Source of the DNA: Cristatella mucedo | Taxonomy: Eukaryota > Bryozoa > Phylactolaemata > Cristatellidae | Direction: 5' to 3' | Assembly (NCBI GenBank): GCA_009760855.2 | Contig: WPIO01000028.1 | Coordinates: 250,001 to 314,000, forward strand | Length of the DNA stretch: 64,000 bases | Shown: in pieces, positions 1 to 12,322 of the stretch | How positions within the stretch are numbered: the first letter of the stretch is position 1 | Layout of the letters: every line of letters starts with the position of its first letter | Program-made: the position numbers and the translations under genes | The notes under the pieces: model-generated | The model's input: the letters and a program-made list of their open reading frames with translations, nothing else | What the model was told of the DNA's origin: nothing | Databases searched by the model: none

Positions 1-707
1 GCTGCTGTTGTCAGCTGCAACAGAAAATGGCACCATGCAGCAGGCATAGCTTCCTAGCTTCCTTCACATCATGCAAAAGTCGTCAAGCCACATAAGTATC
101 GTGACTAATCTATTCTCAAGAGGCAGAATGGCTTGCCTTCTACCCATTCGGTGGTGCACGACCATCGTTCTGAAGTTGCAGCTAGCATGCAGCCAACAGC
201 ATTGGCCCTGTGCTAACATGTTTAGGTGTTTATCACACAACTAAAAAACAGGTAATCCTGCCTGAGAAAGTCAATGCTGCTCTATTGGCTGCTTTGCAAT
301 AAGCACTATACTGTAATAGTAAAAGAGCATAGTCTTATAGAGCATTATTAGCTCTACTTCAGGAAAGAAATGGGTCAATTGCATCACTGTCACGTAGCTG
401 CAGCAGCTGCTGCATAGACAGCTGCAGCAAGACCATCCATGCATCGTGTACCCCTTTTCGTGAGGCAGAGCAGGAGCCAGCTACACGAGGGGCAGCTTTG
501 CCTGGCACCCCCTGCCTCTGCAGTCCCACCCTCGGCTGGGCCACGCCCTTGACTGATCAGCAGCCTATCATCATGTGTCCGAGAAAGTTATTAAAGTTTA
601 GCCAATAGGAAATTTACAAACTAATTGCCAGTCCAAGTTATACAAAATAGCTAATAATAATTAAAAGTAGTAAAGTAAAGGTCTGCCGATTTCAACATGA
701 TCATGTA

Positions 708-812
708 CACAGCAACAGAAGAGCCTTAGAGGCTAGCCACCTGGCTTACAGTGGAACTAAAGGATTGCCCACTGCGGGACGTATAGCCAATACAAGGGTC
801 GTAAATTTCGAG
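708..812 (-). mobile_element. SINE-A fragment, diverged
   Basis: GCAACAGAAGAGCCTTAGAG and AAAGGATTGCCCACTGCGGG match the SINE-A body; the tRNA head is barely recognisable. Confidence 0.5.
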
Positions 813-3800
813 CACCTCAACACTGGGCTGAGGCCCAGGAGTTGAGTACTTTGAAAATGATTGAATGAAAAGTGTGAGCAGAATGTGCTGTCGTGATGCC
901 AGTTCATTTCCGACAGGTTACCCACGGGTGGAGTTCCATCCATGATGTGACCAATGTGGATAGCTTCCGCATTGACTTGCACTTGCTCATGCTTCATCGG
1001 GTGATGATTTTGCATAACCTGTCTAAATCAAACTGTCACCCTCGATTGAGTGCAGCTACTTTGTACACCACATGTGAGTATAACTGGAGGACAGAAGCCG
1101 AGATCTTTCACCAAATCGACGATCGGCAATCAGATCGAGAATGCAATGAACTGGAGGCTGTCGGCATTTGCAAATCTCACCACGAAACTCGAGTAATAGG
1201 TAGCAGCCACTGCCCAGTGCCTCTGCTCCCCTCACCCACCTCCTTGCTGGCATTCTAAACGTCTCTAACAACATTTACGGCGGTGCTGTAAGAACCCTTC
1301 CTGTTTGGTATCAAGTTCCTTTACCACCTGTTGCATGAAGCCCTGCAGAAGGACATCTGGTGGCTGCAACTGATAGGTAGCACGTGTGCAGCCACTGCTG
1401 TGTAGTGACCTTGTGATCAGAATTCCCAGACCTGCGTGTGCCCCTTCAACATGAGACCAGCTGCTGCTGCTGCACTGCTCATTGTACTCGATGTGCATCT
1501 ATTGACCATGACGGTGCAGAGGCCGCCATGACAGAGGCCAAGGTGAGCAAAGGACATATTCCCATCGTAGAGTATTCATCCATGAAGTAAGGCTGCATTT
1601 GCATGGGTCACGATAACAGGTTTCTTGCAGTTGCAAAACAGCAGTGGAGTGGTGTTCTTCACTTTGGCTGCATGCAGAGATCCACAGCTCAAAACGGTGG
1701 AGGAAGCTGCCATTAGGCTAGAGCTAGGTCAACTTCCAAGCTGCCGGATCCATGAATGACACCCTGGCACCCAGAGGTCATTCTTCGGCTATCACCTTAC
1801 TTGTTGTAATTGACCTTGCAGCCGGCTGCCTCACGGCCTCTGATCCGAGTGGGTTCTCGGCCTCTGTGCCGAGCTTGCCTTCACATACAGGGGCCCACAC
1901 TGGCTACCCAGTGGCATCCCAGCACACCCTTGCCACCTGAATGCTTCCTGCTGGCCATTTGGGCAACAGTGGGCAATCGGCAGCTGCTGCAGTCACACAC
2001 CAGACTTAAATCGAAAAGAAACAGCGAGATCTCTCACCCTGATCACGAGCACAGCTCCAACAGCACAGGGCTGCTGAGGGCTGGTGCAGCAAAAGAGAAG
2101 GCAGGGGCTTTCCCTTCCGGGGGGGGGGGGCTGTCGAGGATTTCTCCTCGACGTCGTGGAGTAATTGCTGCACTCTCCTGCACACTCATCTCTTATCCCA
2201 CACGGACTGGCCTGTATGGCTTGAAGGCCTGCATGGCTTGAAGGCATGCAAGCAATCGCTGACCGACTCGTGCCCAGTTTCCTGGTCATCCGAATGCAAA
2301 GGACCATGCCCGATTAACCTTGACACCGATGGGTGAGAATGTTTGCCTAATGGACGGCTGCCGGCCGGACCGAAAACCACACGATCTGACAATTGAATGC
2401 AACTAATAGCCGGAATGACACGGGGACGTGTGCTCTGTGTACACCAGCAACAACATGTATGCAGACCGTGGTTTTTTCTTCGAGGCCTCGTACTCTTTTT
2501 TCTGGGCTCACTGTTTCCTGGGTCCGCCCTCGGCTTACTGCTCTCATTTGGCACTGCCTCTACACCAGCTGAGTTGCACTGTTCAGTCTTATACTATAAC
2601 TGAGTTGTCATTGCTGGTTTCACCAATCACATAGTTGCTATGCCATGCATACATCCTCGAAGGTACCACCGACCGGGTTGCCTGGGCTAGCTGGTAGAAC
2701 TCGGCATCGGCAGGCAGCTGGCACCGAAGCTTGGAAGTTGCGACCGACCCGACCGGCAAGTGCGACTCGTTGCCAATGTCGACCGGCAAAGGAAACCCCA
2801 GTGGTGCACAGTTGATCGGGGCTTGCTTAGGTAGCTATACAGCGAGTCAAGCTTTTACTGCCCACCGAAAGCTGGGCAGCAAAAACCCCTAACCGGGGTT
2901 GAATGACATGGCAGCAAAGTACACAACGACCGCAAGCAGCCCCAGAACGAGACCTGGAAACGACTGCCACTGCTTTTTGACAAGACTATCGTCGATCAAT
3001 GACCAGCCGGTCAGCTCCGTTTTATATAAGGAACGAAAATAAAAAGGTCTGCCACTGATCTGCGATGTATCAACAGCTGAGGCAAGCTACTTCGGTCGGT
3101 CGGGCAAAAGACCAACACCACAAAGCTGGCAGCAGCTGATGAATTTTGCGTACTCGGCCAACAGAAGCTCATGCTAGAAGCCGTGTCAAATAACTAGGGC
3201 AGATCAGTCACCAGTATAAAGCACTCAATGAGAGTCTAGTGGAATTAAACTTGCACTCGCTTTCATTCAAACCGTGATCTAGAACTGAGCAGCAAGTGCT
3301 ACCAACGTTGGTTGCGGTGACACAATCATCTCTTCGAATTCAACTTGTCACAGTCAATAAGTGCTCCACGAATGTGCACTTGCGTGTGCGTGTGTTACAC
3401 CTGCGCCTGTATGTCACATATAACAGTGTGCACAGCAGGCTCACTATCACTACCCTTAGCAGGCTGCGGCCCAATTTTATGGTCGAAGCAGCCAAGTAAG
3501 GCAGCCGAGAAGATGTCTACCAACAGCTCTCCACTATCTAGGTGCATATTAAAATTCGGCCAAGGACAAGTACAAACTTTGACCTTGTCTAGGGTGGCCA
3601 ACCCAAGCTGCCTGTCAAACCCGGCAGGCTCTGCAAGCATGCCCTTATTCCCATTTGATTTGTGCTTGCTGACCTCATCACTGTGCACACTGGTGCAATG
3701 CACCGTAAAAGCAGGGCAGAACCCAACAAGCCACCAGCAGCTACACTACCACTCAAAACATTCCTCTAAAAATACGAATTACAGTGCTGTGCCTAGCCAA

Positions 3801-4199
3801 GCAGATGGCTGTAGCTGAGTACAGGGCCGTGGAAAAAGCAAACAAAAGGACACACACCACAGCATTGGTATCTAGTGGACCAACAGCCATGCTTTCACGT
3901 CTTTGCTGCCCCAAGGCATTCGCCCAGCATTCTTGCCCAAGCACTGCATCAATAATTGCTTTCTCCACTCAAGCGCTCTTCATTCTGATAGCTATTTCCA
4001 GAGGTTGCAAACGCAATCAATAAGCTAACTAAACAGGTCATTAAAGACAGACAGCCACTTTCCAGGCTATTCACTGAGCCATTCCGCTGCAGCATCGTCG
4101 ATGCGTATTATCCAATTCCCCTTTAGATTCATTATAATTTATCTTTAACAAAATGGGCATAGTGAAAAGATGCCAATACCCTATCCACGCTCAAGCACA
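813..4199. other. No gene recognised
   Basis: Several reading frames of 60-157 codons overlap on both strands. None shows a known motif or a convincing splice pair. One G-run of about 11 lies near 2120. Confidence 0.5.
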
Positions 4200-4304
4200 C
4201 ATCAGCCCGTCCGCACTTACACACATGTGCACGTCCACGCACGTCCACGCACGCATGCATGCATACATGCGCGCACACACACACGCGCGCGCACACACAC
4301 ACAT

Positions 4305-4344
<40 letters not shown>

Positions 4345-4440
4345 CCACACCTATCTCCCTCTTTACATGCACATGTGAAGCACTCACTTAATGAGGTATT
4401 CATGCACGCAGGCATGCGCGCACACACACACACTTCTATC
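4200..4440. repeat. (CA)n-rich low-complexity tract
   Basis: Alternating purine/pyrimidine CA, CG and TG repeats with a pure (AC)n core at about 4305-4342. Cys/Val/His-repeat reading frames here are artefacts. Confidence 0.9.
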
Positions 4441-7400
4441 CTACCATAAGATGATGGCCGATTGTAGAATCTACAGATCTTCCAGCAACAAGTAGCTGTA
4501 GTGCTTCTGCTGATTCAACAAGGCCTCATCCTCTTCTATGCACTGCTAGTGCTAGTCGTGCAACAAAGCATGTGCATGTCTATTCATGCCCTGTTTTAGC
4601 CGAAAATGAGGGCACCATCATCAGCAACAGGCTTTTAACCATACCTCTGTAAGTGTATTGAGAATCCATGCCTCCTTTAGAGCTCAGTGGAGGATTGAAG
4701 ATCTACAACAAACGCAGAAGTTCATGCCATTACTTGAAAAGTCGGCAAATGGTTGAGCAGTCGGCAAAGCTGTCAAGAGGCACCTCACACACAAGGCATG
4801 CTGCCCAAGGACACCTGCAAAAAAGTCTAACGTTCATGGCTGACAGCTGGCTGCCACGGCTGCTGGTGACTCATGAGAGCATGGAGCAGGCTGGAGCAGG
4901 CGAAACTGATAATTTGGCAGCCGGCAGGCAGCTTGAGCCCCGGGCAGGATTGGGGCAACAAGAGCAGACAACCGCCAAACACAGATTCTCACCCAGGCTA
5001 AAGCTTTTCCCGGAAAGGGATTATGGGCATTGGGGTAGCAGTTGCGATGAGTAGAAAAAGAAAAACAAAAATCTCAAGCAAGTTATTATACTCGGCGCTG
5101 CTTTCCAACCCAGACCCATCCAGGCCTCAGCTGCTGTCAAGTCCGGGTGCTTTTGGGCTTAAATAATAAAAAAAAAGGATGAGATCAAATCACAGAGGGA
5201 GATCGAATACGAATTCCTAGTCCTGGCTAGCTAGGCAGGAATGTCCACTTTCTCTAGATCCCAATGCACTGCATAGCAACAAGAGATAGGATGTGGGCCA
5301 GAGAAAGACCGAGACACTCCCAAGACAGACGTCAAATGGCATGACAGATCAATTAGAGTGCAGCCGATACCTCGCATTGCATGACTTGAAGCAATTCAGC
5401 AAAACATTCTCACTCCGGCCCACCAAGCCTAATCTCAGTCGGGTGCATAGCCCTCAAATGCTCGGCTGTGCTGTCGGGTCTATCGACAAGTCATCATGGC
5501 TCACACTTCAATCTGCATCATCAGAAAAGAATCGAGCCGGTGCCCTTGTCTGTCACCTCATCTAAGTCAATTCCTCTTATTTGGACAACTGGCTTAACAA
5601 AATTAAGAGGCACAGGCTGCTACTGAATGCATGACATGGCATATACTTGCCATGACAGCAATCGCAGGAAAGCACAACTTGGGCTATTTTGTCACTGTCT
5701 ACAACCCTCTTCGACATTTTTTGGTGCACGAAATAGGCTTCCCCAGTGCATGTGGTATTTTTTGGCGAGTGCACGTGGTAGTGAGCACTAGCTAGCTGCT
5801 AGCACGCATGTTCTGAGATTCCATAGCATTGCACTTCCTGCACTTCTGTTCGTGATTTCTTTGAGGAGAATTAAAGGGCATAGCAACCGCCAGGCACATA
5901 TAGCCTGGAGCAATTAACTGACTTCTGATTCGTTCAGCTGATCTAAGCACCGTCGGCAGAGAGCCAGTGAGAATATAGCCAACAATAAGGCATGGTATCA
6001 AGCAGGTCCTCATAGCTCCCTAAGGCATTCCTGTAACCATGGTTATTCGAGCGAAGGCTGCTCGTTGTTATTCCCACGAATCTGAAAGAGCAGACGGTGC
6101 CTCACAGCCTTCATCTAATAACACCAAGTCATAGCATTCCGCATCTGCATAATGTAAAATGAGTTACGCATCTACGTTATACTAACAAGAAATGGCAGCA
6201 CATCATGGTCCGACCCTGCCTCCTTATATCAACACTTGGCAGCAATCAACCGGAACACAGGGCACCTTGTACATATACTGTAGGTAGTGCAAGAAAGTGA
6301 CTCACCTTTCTTAAGAAAGCACTAAACCTAGCTGAATAATAAACATACATGGGCAATGAGGAGGCAGACCGTAGGTGAGTGAGTGTAACAGAGAAAGAGA
6401 AGTGCAAGAAAGCTAAACTTTGACAGAAGACAAAGCAAGGGTCTGTGATGGCACAGCCAGAACTGAAATTGGAAGACAGCCAGAGCTGCCTGGGAGGAAA
6501 GCTGACTTATGTCCTTCCCCGCTTTCTGGGCCACTGAGGCCATTCACCCTCGGGGGGGGGGGGCTTTGGGCGTGGCAAACATTTTTATATTACGTACGGC
6601 TTCCCAGAGGAAGCACAAGAGTGCACAACCACATGGTGTTGATGACTTACCAGCTTACTGCTTCCGATAAGACATCAGCTTGAACCTAGCCAGATTCACA
6701 GCACTCCACGCAAGTTGAAGGCCACACCCATCAAAGAATATATGCATCAATTGGGATCTGCAGCCGCTGCTGTCGGAGCTGTCCCCAACACCTTGCATCA
6801 CTAAATGCATGGTTACGGTGGCCGTGAAACATGCCGTTGGCCAAAATGAGACCTGCTAAATGGAGTGATTATATCAAGTGCACCCAGCATTCCCTCCCCC
6901 TCCCAACGAGGGAGGGCTTTTAACAATGAATAAATGTAGCTGGATGACTGACCCGGGAGTGGGCTAGCCAACGCTATATATTATATATATTACATATTAT
7001 GAAACAGCATCATCCGTTAGGCATCGCCTCGTTAGCATACAATTTCAGCTGCAGCCAACGCCTCTGATACGAATTTCTCTTCACCGAAAAAGTGCCGATT
7101 AGCAACCACCGTCCGGTTTGCGCTCAGTAACCAAACTTGCTGCTTTGCATGCTTTGTATCTGCATGCTGCCCGCCCCAGTGGTCAGAGCGCAAAACAAGG
7201 CAGTGGCTGCTCCTAGCACACAGAATGACACCGGTGCCTTTACATGCTTCCTAAATGTCGGTAAGGCAGACTGAGCCACCGAGGGCCACAACGTCAGGCT
7301 GCTGGACAGCAGCTGCCAATAGGAAATATGGGATACATTATAATGTGCTTTGTCCTGTAGTTGACCCTGCCACCAGGCCATCGGCACTATCTTCGGATCC

Positions 7401-8500
7401 GAGTACAGGTGGCCCAATTTGTTGTGCTGCATTCAAGAACGGCATTCAAGAACGTGGATGGGGCGCTGATGCACTTTTCTCTTGTGCACGGGAACAGCGG
7501 AAAGCAGAGGACGAAAGACATCGATCTGTCGAGCAGGGAACCGGGTCTGTAACACCATCAGGACATCTCCTGCAATCCTTTTGGCATGCAATCCTAAGCC
7601 AACCTCAAGTAAATGCAAATAGGCTGACATCTTGATGAAGGAAGGGCAGTTTTATAAGTAGCATCCAAGCTAGTGAGTGCCTTGTATCAGCGACTGCTTT
7701 TAGTACCCATAGCTTGCTTCAGCTGCTGACTAGGTATACGCTGGCCACTGTCTTGACCTTGCCTTTCACTCCAAAACAAGTTCAGTTCGGCAGTGAGCTC
7801 GGACAGATCAGAGCTTTAGAGCATCAAGCTTGCTCACGAGGCTTCACCTCAAGAAGCCATAAGAGGTGCCGCGATTAGTTGAGCCCACTGCACGGAGGGA
7901 GATTACAGGGCTTACAGGAGGTAAACAAACCCGAGAATGGGCGGATTGCTCGAACACTAGGCACACGGTTCTATCATTACTGGTTATGCTTACATTCGTG
8001 CCAAACATCCAAACATGGCTGTCCAGCTATCCAGGCAGAGGATCCCCTCGAGTGGCCTGCTGCCTGCCAGGGACAGGCTGCCAACCCGAGCTGCACAACC
8101 CGGCAGCTGCAGTTCACAAGGAAAGCTTGCCGGCTTCTCATCTCTCGGTCCTGGTGCTCTCTTTCTCGCCAGTGCCGGCCATGCGAGCAAGTGGCAGTTC
8201 CTCGACGTGCTGCCTTGCCAGCGCCGACTCTAAACAGAGGCAGTTGGCTCGACAGCCGAGAAGTGACACTCGGGTCTCTTTTTTTCCTGTTATTGCCTCG
8301 TTGACACGTCCTGTTGTCCTTTCGCCTCTCTTGTTTAGTGACCCAATTCTCAGGCCTGCCGTGCACTTCCCATTGATCGGTCATCCACTAAGTCTGCAAG
8401 GTGGCGGCTGCCGGATGACCAGGGCCGAGCAAATGATATCCGGGCCAGCGACAGGAGAGCACCGACGAAAGTGGCAGTGCAGCAACGATGCAGCAACAGC
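4441..8500. other. No gene recognised
   Basis: Short overlapping ORFs only, plus a G-run near 6552 and an AT-rich palindromic patch near 6977-7000. Sought but not seen: further E-protein exons. Confidence 0.5.
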
Positions 8501-8514
8501 GGCAACTGTGAGAG

Positions 8515-8556
8515 GCCGCCATCCTCGTGCTGCTGCTGCTGCACGAGGATGGCGGC
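8515..8556. repeat. Perfect inverted repeat, 16-bp arms
   Basis: GCCGCCATCCTCGTGC, a 10-base TGC loop, then the exact complement GCACGAGGATGGCGGC. Confidence 0.95.
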
Positions 8557-8743
8557 TGCCAGTGGCTGAGAGAGAGCACGGACGGCTCTCGCACGGCAGC
8601 CAGTGCTGCTGCTGCTGCTAACCTAACGAAGCTGCTCAGGATTACTCGCGCTCCGCCCCCTACCTTTCCTACAAGCACCTGACAAGTTTCTTGGGTAAAA
8701 ATGAGAGACAAAACGACAGCCCGGCAGAAGCTGAGGTACCTCA

Positions 8744-8774
8744 CACCGCAGGGCACGGTCTGTGCCCTGCGGTG
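8744..8774. repeat. Perfect inverted repeat, 13-bp arms
   Basis: CACCGCAGGGCAC, 5-base loop GGTCT, then GTGCCCTGCGGTG. Confidence 0.95.
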
Positions 8775-8795
8775 CCTCAGCATAAGCAGGGCACA

Positions 8796-8850
8796 GTGGC
8801 ATTGCGCAGCCACTGGCCAAGGAGAAGCAGTGCGCAGCCACTGGCCATGG
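8796..8850. repeat. 28-bp tandem duplication
   Basis: GCGCAGCCACTGGCCAAGGA and GCGCAGCCACTGGCCATGGA units occur in tandem with one main difference. Confidence 0.8.
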
Positions 8851-9803
8851 AGAAGCTACCTCTGCCTGCCTGCCGGCGGGCCGGCAGGCCACTATCCCAG
8901 CATGAACCTAGTGACCCCTCGAGCAGCCATATGGACTCTATCAGAGCACAATTTCGCCCCCCCACCGTGCACCTCCAGCTTCTTATCCTGGGTGCTTTGA
9001 GGCTGCCTTTGGCGGCCGTGATAGCCAGCAGCTGCTGATCAGCAGCCAGAAGGGTTAAAAGAAAATGCGCTAGGAAAAAACCTAGCCCGCAGGCTAGCTA
9101 CCAGCGTAGCCAGCTACTCCCAAACCCCAACCCAACCCTCCAATCTCTCTTCAATCCAGCCTACAGAGCAGAATGCACAGCACGGCTAGATGGCGATTGT
9201 TCTACCATTGTGAGATAGGTAAAATAAATAGTGCGCATGCACATTCGATGCATTAATTAATTTCGCGTCATTAAGTATTCAATAGCTGTGTAACGAGGCC
9301 ATAACTCTGCTGGCCACCAACGCTCCATCCCACTGGGATCCCATCGCCCCAGTGGGAACCCTAGCGCTGGGAGCAACGTTTCCCGAGAAACCCAATGGGC
9401 CTCAATCTCCCTCGCCTGCCTACGGAGTGAGCGAGACCAGTCCATAGCGCTTGCACAAGTTAAACTGGCCCTTGGCTTCGGGTGGTTCAACCTGCCCCCT
9501 CACCACCAACCCCCCCTCCTCAGTAGTGCCATGCCGTACAAGGGAAAACGCTGGAAAACCAACCGCTGGTAGGATTGAAATCGACTGTCCATACGATGTA
9601 TTATGTCGGGGTGCCAGAACCCTGTCGAGCACGAGACGAGAAACTGCACAGCGCCTTGTCGGTCCAATGGAGCAGTAAAAGTGTGCCCTCGGACGACTGT
9701 GGTAGCGACCCAGGCCGTTCAATAAAGTTCGAGGGCCAGTGGGGCGTGGCTACAGGGTGGGGTGGGTGGCAGCCACAACCCCTCTCAGAGCAAAGCAACT
9801 CAC

Positions 9804-9901
9804 GGCTGACAGATCCAGAAGGTCGTTGAGCTCGTTCAGATCTCGGTCCGGCTGCAGATTCATGGCTCCGGTAGACGAGTTGTCGCAGAAGACTCGCAGA
9901 C
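9804..9901 (-). CDS. Candidate first coding exon of an E-protein bHLH factor (TCF3/4/12 type), AD1 motif
   Basis: 98-nt exon with strong splice sites: acceptor ctgctgtttgcag before 9901, donor GCC|GTGAGT at 9803. An ATG at 9863-9861 opens [20 protein letters not shown] (20 residues), which ends exactly at the donor in phase 0. Vertebrate E-proteins begin MNxQ... DKELSDLLDFSA, and, as I recall, human TCF4 also has an intron after ...DFSA. The LxxLLDxS core is activation domain 1, which recruits coactivators such as p300 and TAF4. The upstream part of the exon is open too and is probably 5'UTR. No other E-protein exon, including the bHLH, was found in 1-9.8 kb. Those introns are long in known animals, so the rest may lie left of the window. 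Short motif homology only; a chance exon-like segment is possible. Confidence 0.45.
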
Positions 9902-10077
9902 CTGCAAACAGCAGAATCAACTGTCGTCTGCAAGTAACTCCCGCAACAGTCTGCCCCTCTGTCCACCCGACGACACGGCCGCAGCCCTGCACACGGGCGC
10001 ACCAGGACGTACCACGGGTGCAAGTTTGGGTGAGTGGGTGGGGGGTCGACAAGGCAGCCGCAAGGCAAGCTACGCTA

Positions 10078-10182
<105 letters not shown>

Positions 10183-11357
10183 GCTCGAAGCCAGCCTGCA
10201 GACTCCTTGGCGGCGCCGGTCGGAGGGCACGGAGGTGTGGGCAGCACACAGGCTCTACTTTCGGATCCCTAACGAAAGAGTAAGGAAGGCCGGTGGCTCG
10301 TCAGCTGAACTGACCGACTGACCGGCAGCTAACAGAGAGCCCCCTTGGCTAGTCTCGGCATGAGCTACAGCATGCAGCAAAGGCGCAGCCCAGTGCCAGA
10401 CCCCTCTAGGCTACTAACACCGAGGGGGGTCAGGTGCTATCCGAAGCGACAAGCAAGGGTGCACAGCTATAACGACCAGGTGACAGCAAGCCGACGTGCT
10501 AGGCTATGAAGCCCAGCTGATGAAGCTGAACCTCACGTTGTCTCCACACCAGCAAGGAACCACAGAGAGCAAATACAAAAGAAACGAAGGTGGCGAAGGG
10601 GCACACGGCAGTGAATGGCTCCTGTCGACAGCAGCAGCACTCGGAAAACCTAGTGAAGCTTCAGCGATGCGACGCCGAGTTCGAGCGAAGGGTCGTCACA
10701 CTTCCACGACGGAGCCAAATAACCGCAACCGCGTTGCACCACCCGTACAAGAGTAAAAAGCAACCGTTGGGCAGTTTCCTTTCATGACATCTGGCGCCCT
10801 GCGGCACCTAGCAAGGCAAGGTAAGCCAGTTCCCCGATAGATAGATTACCTTATACTGAAATGCATGCTCTTGTCCCTGCCGTTTCGTACACGGCCACGC
10901 GCTCTCTGGTGCAATCCGAGGATGGAAGCGTCTAGCGCCTATCTGCTCGCTTATCCGATTTCCCACTAAAATCACTTGAATGGTAAATTTCTTTTAGCTA
11001 CATAGTGACAACCCTCTTTCCTTGGCCAGTACGAGCAGAAGCAGATGCATGTACGCAATTCTCGGCCCTCGCTTCAGAGGTCACAACTCCACAGCTGGTA
11101 AGCCCAGGAAGCAGAAAAAACTATTGCACTTGGCCACCTCATAAATACAAGGCCAGGCTAGGAAGAACATCAATTGGCCTCTGACTTGACCTCTGACTGT
11201 CGTTCGTCCAAGCACTGGAAGTGCAGCACCGTGGGCATGACAAAGTTTGTGTGGGGGGGCTACGTACAGTAAGCACAAGGAACCATCTCATTGATGGGCA
11301 CGGCCCAAGGCCAGCTGATCTACAGTAAGTTGAAGCTTTTGAGCCGATATATAATAC

Positions 11358-11432
11358 AATAATTCATTTTATAGCACCCTAAGAGAACTTAAATCTCTAT
11401 TCAGGCGCTTCACATATACCACGGACCACGTG
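11358..11432 (-). mobile_element. SINE-B tail fragment
   Basis: AATTCATTTTATAGCACCCT, AAGAGAACTTAAATCTCTAT and AGGCGCTTCACATATACC. Confidence 0.65.
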
Positions 11433-11648
11433 CATTCAAAGAACCTCGAGCCGAGGCCGGCTCCCCTTGCTCGGGGGGGGGGCGTGAGGGTGGCCGTGAG
11501 AGACCAGCAGCAAGTGAAACCCAGCAATGCAAACGGCATCGAAGAGGTATCGGCTCCAATCTCCTATTCCACCCAGCCACTCACTCACTTACCCAGAAAC
11601 CCAGCTCCTGCTGCAGCACCTGTAATCAATCAACAGGTCCAGCCACCA

Positions 11649-11772
<124 letters not shown>

Positions 11773-11869
11773 TCACTGTGAATGGCTCTACCCGGTAGCT
11801 GGGAGGTAGGCTTACCGCACGGTCAAGTAAAAAAAAAAAGGAAGGCAGAGTGAGACCATGAGAGAACAG

Positions 11870-11875
<6 letters not shown>

Positions 11876-11922
<47 letters not shown>

Positions 11923-11933
11923 AGAGACAGACG

Positions 11934-12020
<87 letters not shown>
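11876..12020. repeat. (GA)n then (GACA)n microsatellites
   Basis: GA about 11876-11918, then about 20 copies of a 4-mer (GACA) to 12020. Confidence 0.95.
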
Positions 12021-12189
12021 AGCCCGCTTCAGCCTGCACATGACAGAAAAGAGTAACAAGCTAGAGAACACCACTGAGCCCACTGTTGGCAGTAGCTCAA
12101 CAGCATACACATAGAGTTAGCATTGAATAACGAACCTGTGGCCCTTGACTGTGACTCCCAAGCCCCTGGGTGTAAGCCCTGGAGTATGG

Positions 12190-12322
12190 TTCTCGTCCTT
12201 CGGCAGGCAATCCTTGATTGCCTGTCTGCCACAGGAGGTGGGGAAGAGGGAGACGATACCGGCTAAGGCTCTTGTGCTGCTATAAAAAAGGGGGGGCTAA
12301 ATAAATTATGTTGAATCAGCCG
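12190..12322 (+). mobile_element. SINE-A fragment, diverged
   Basis: GGCAGGCAATCCTTGATTGC, GATACCGGCTAAGGCTCTTG and TATGTTGAATCAGCC, with G-run and A-run expansions in the tail. Confidence 0.5.

Noticed and set aside
4132-4449. Cys/Val- and His/Thr-rich peptides
   Set aside because: Translations of the (CA)n tract.
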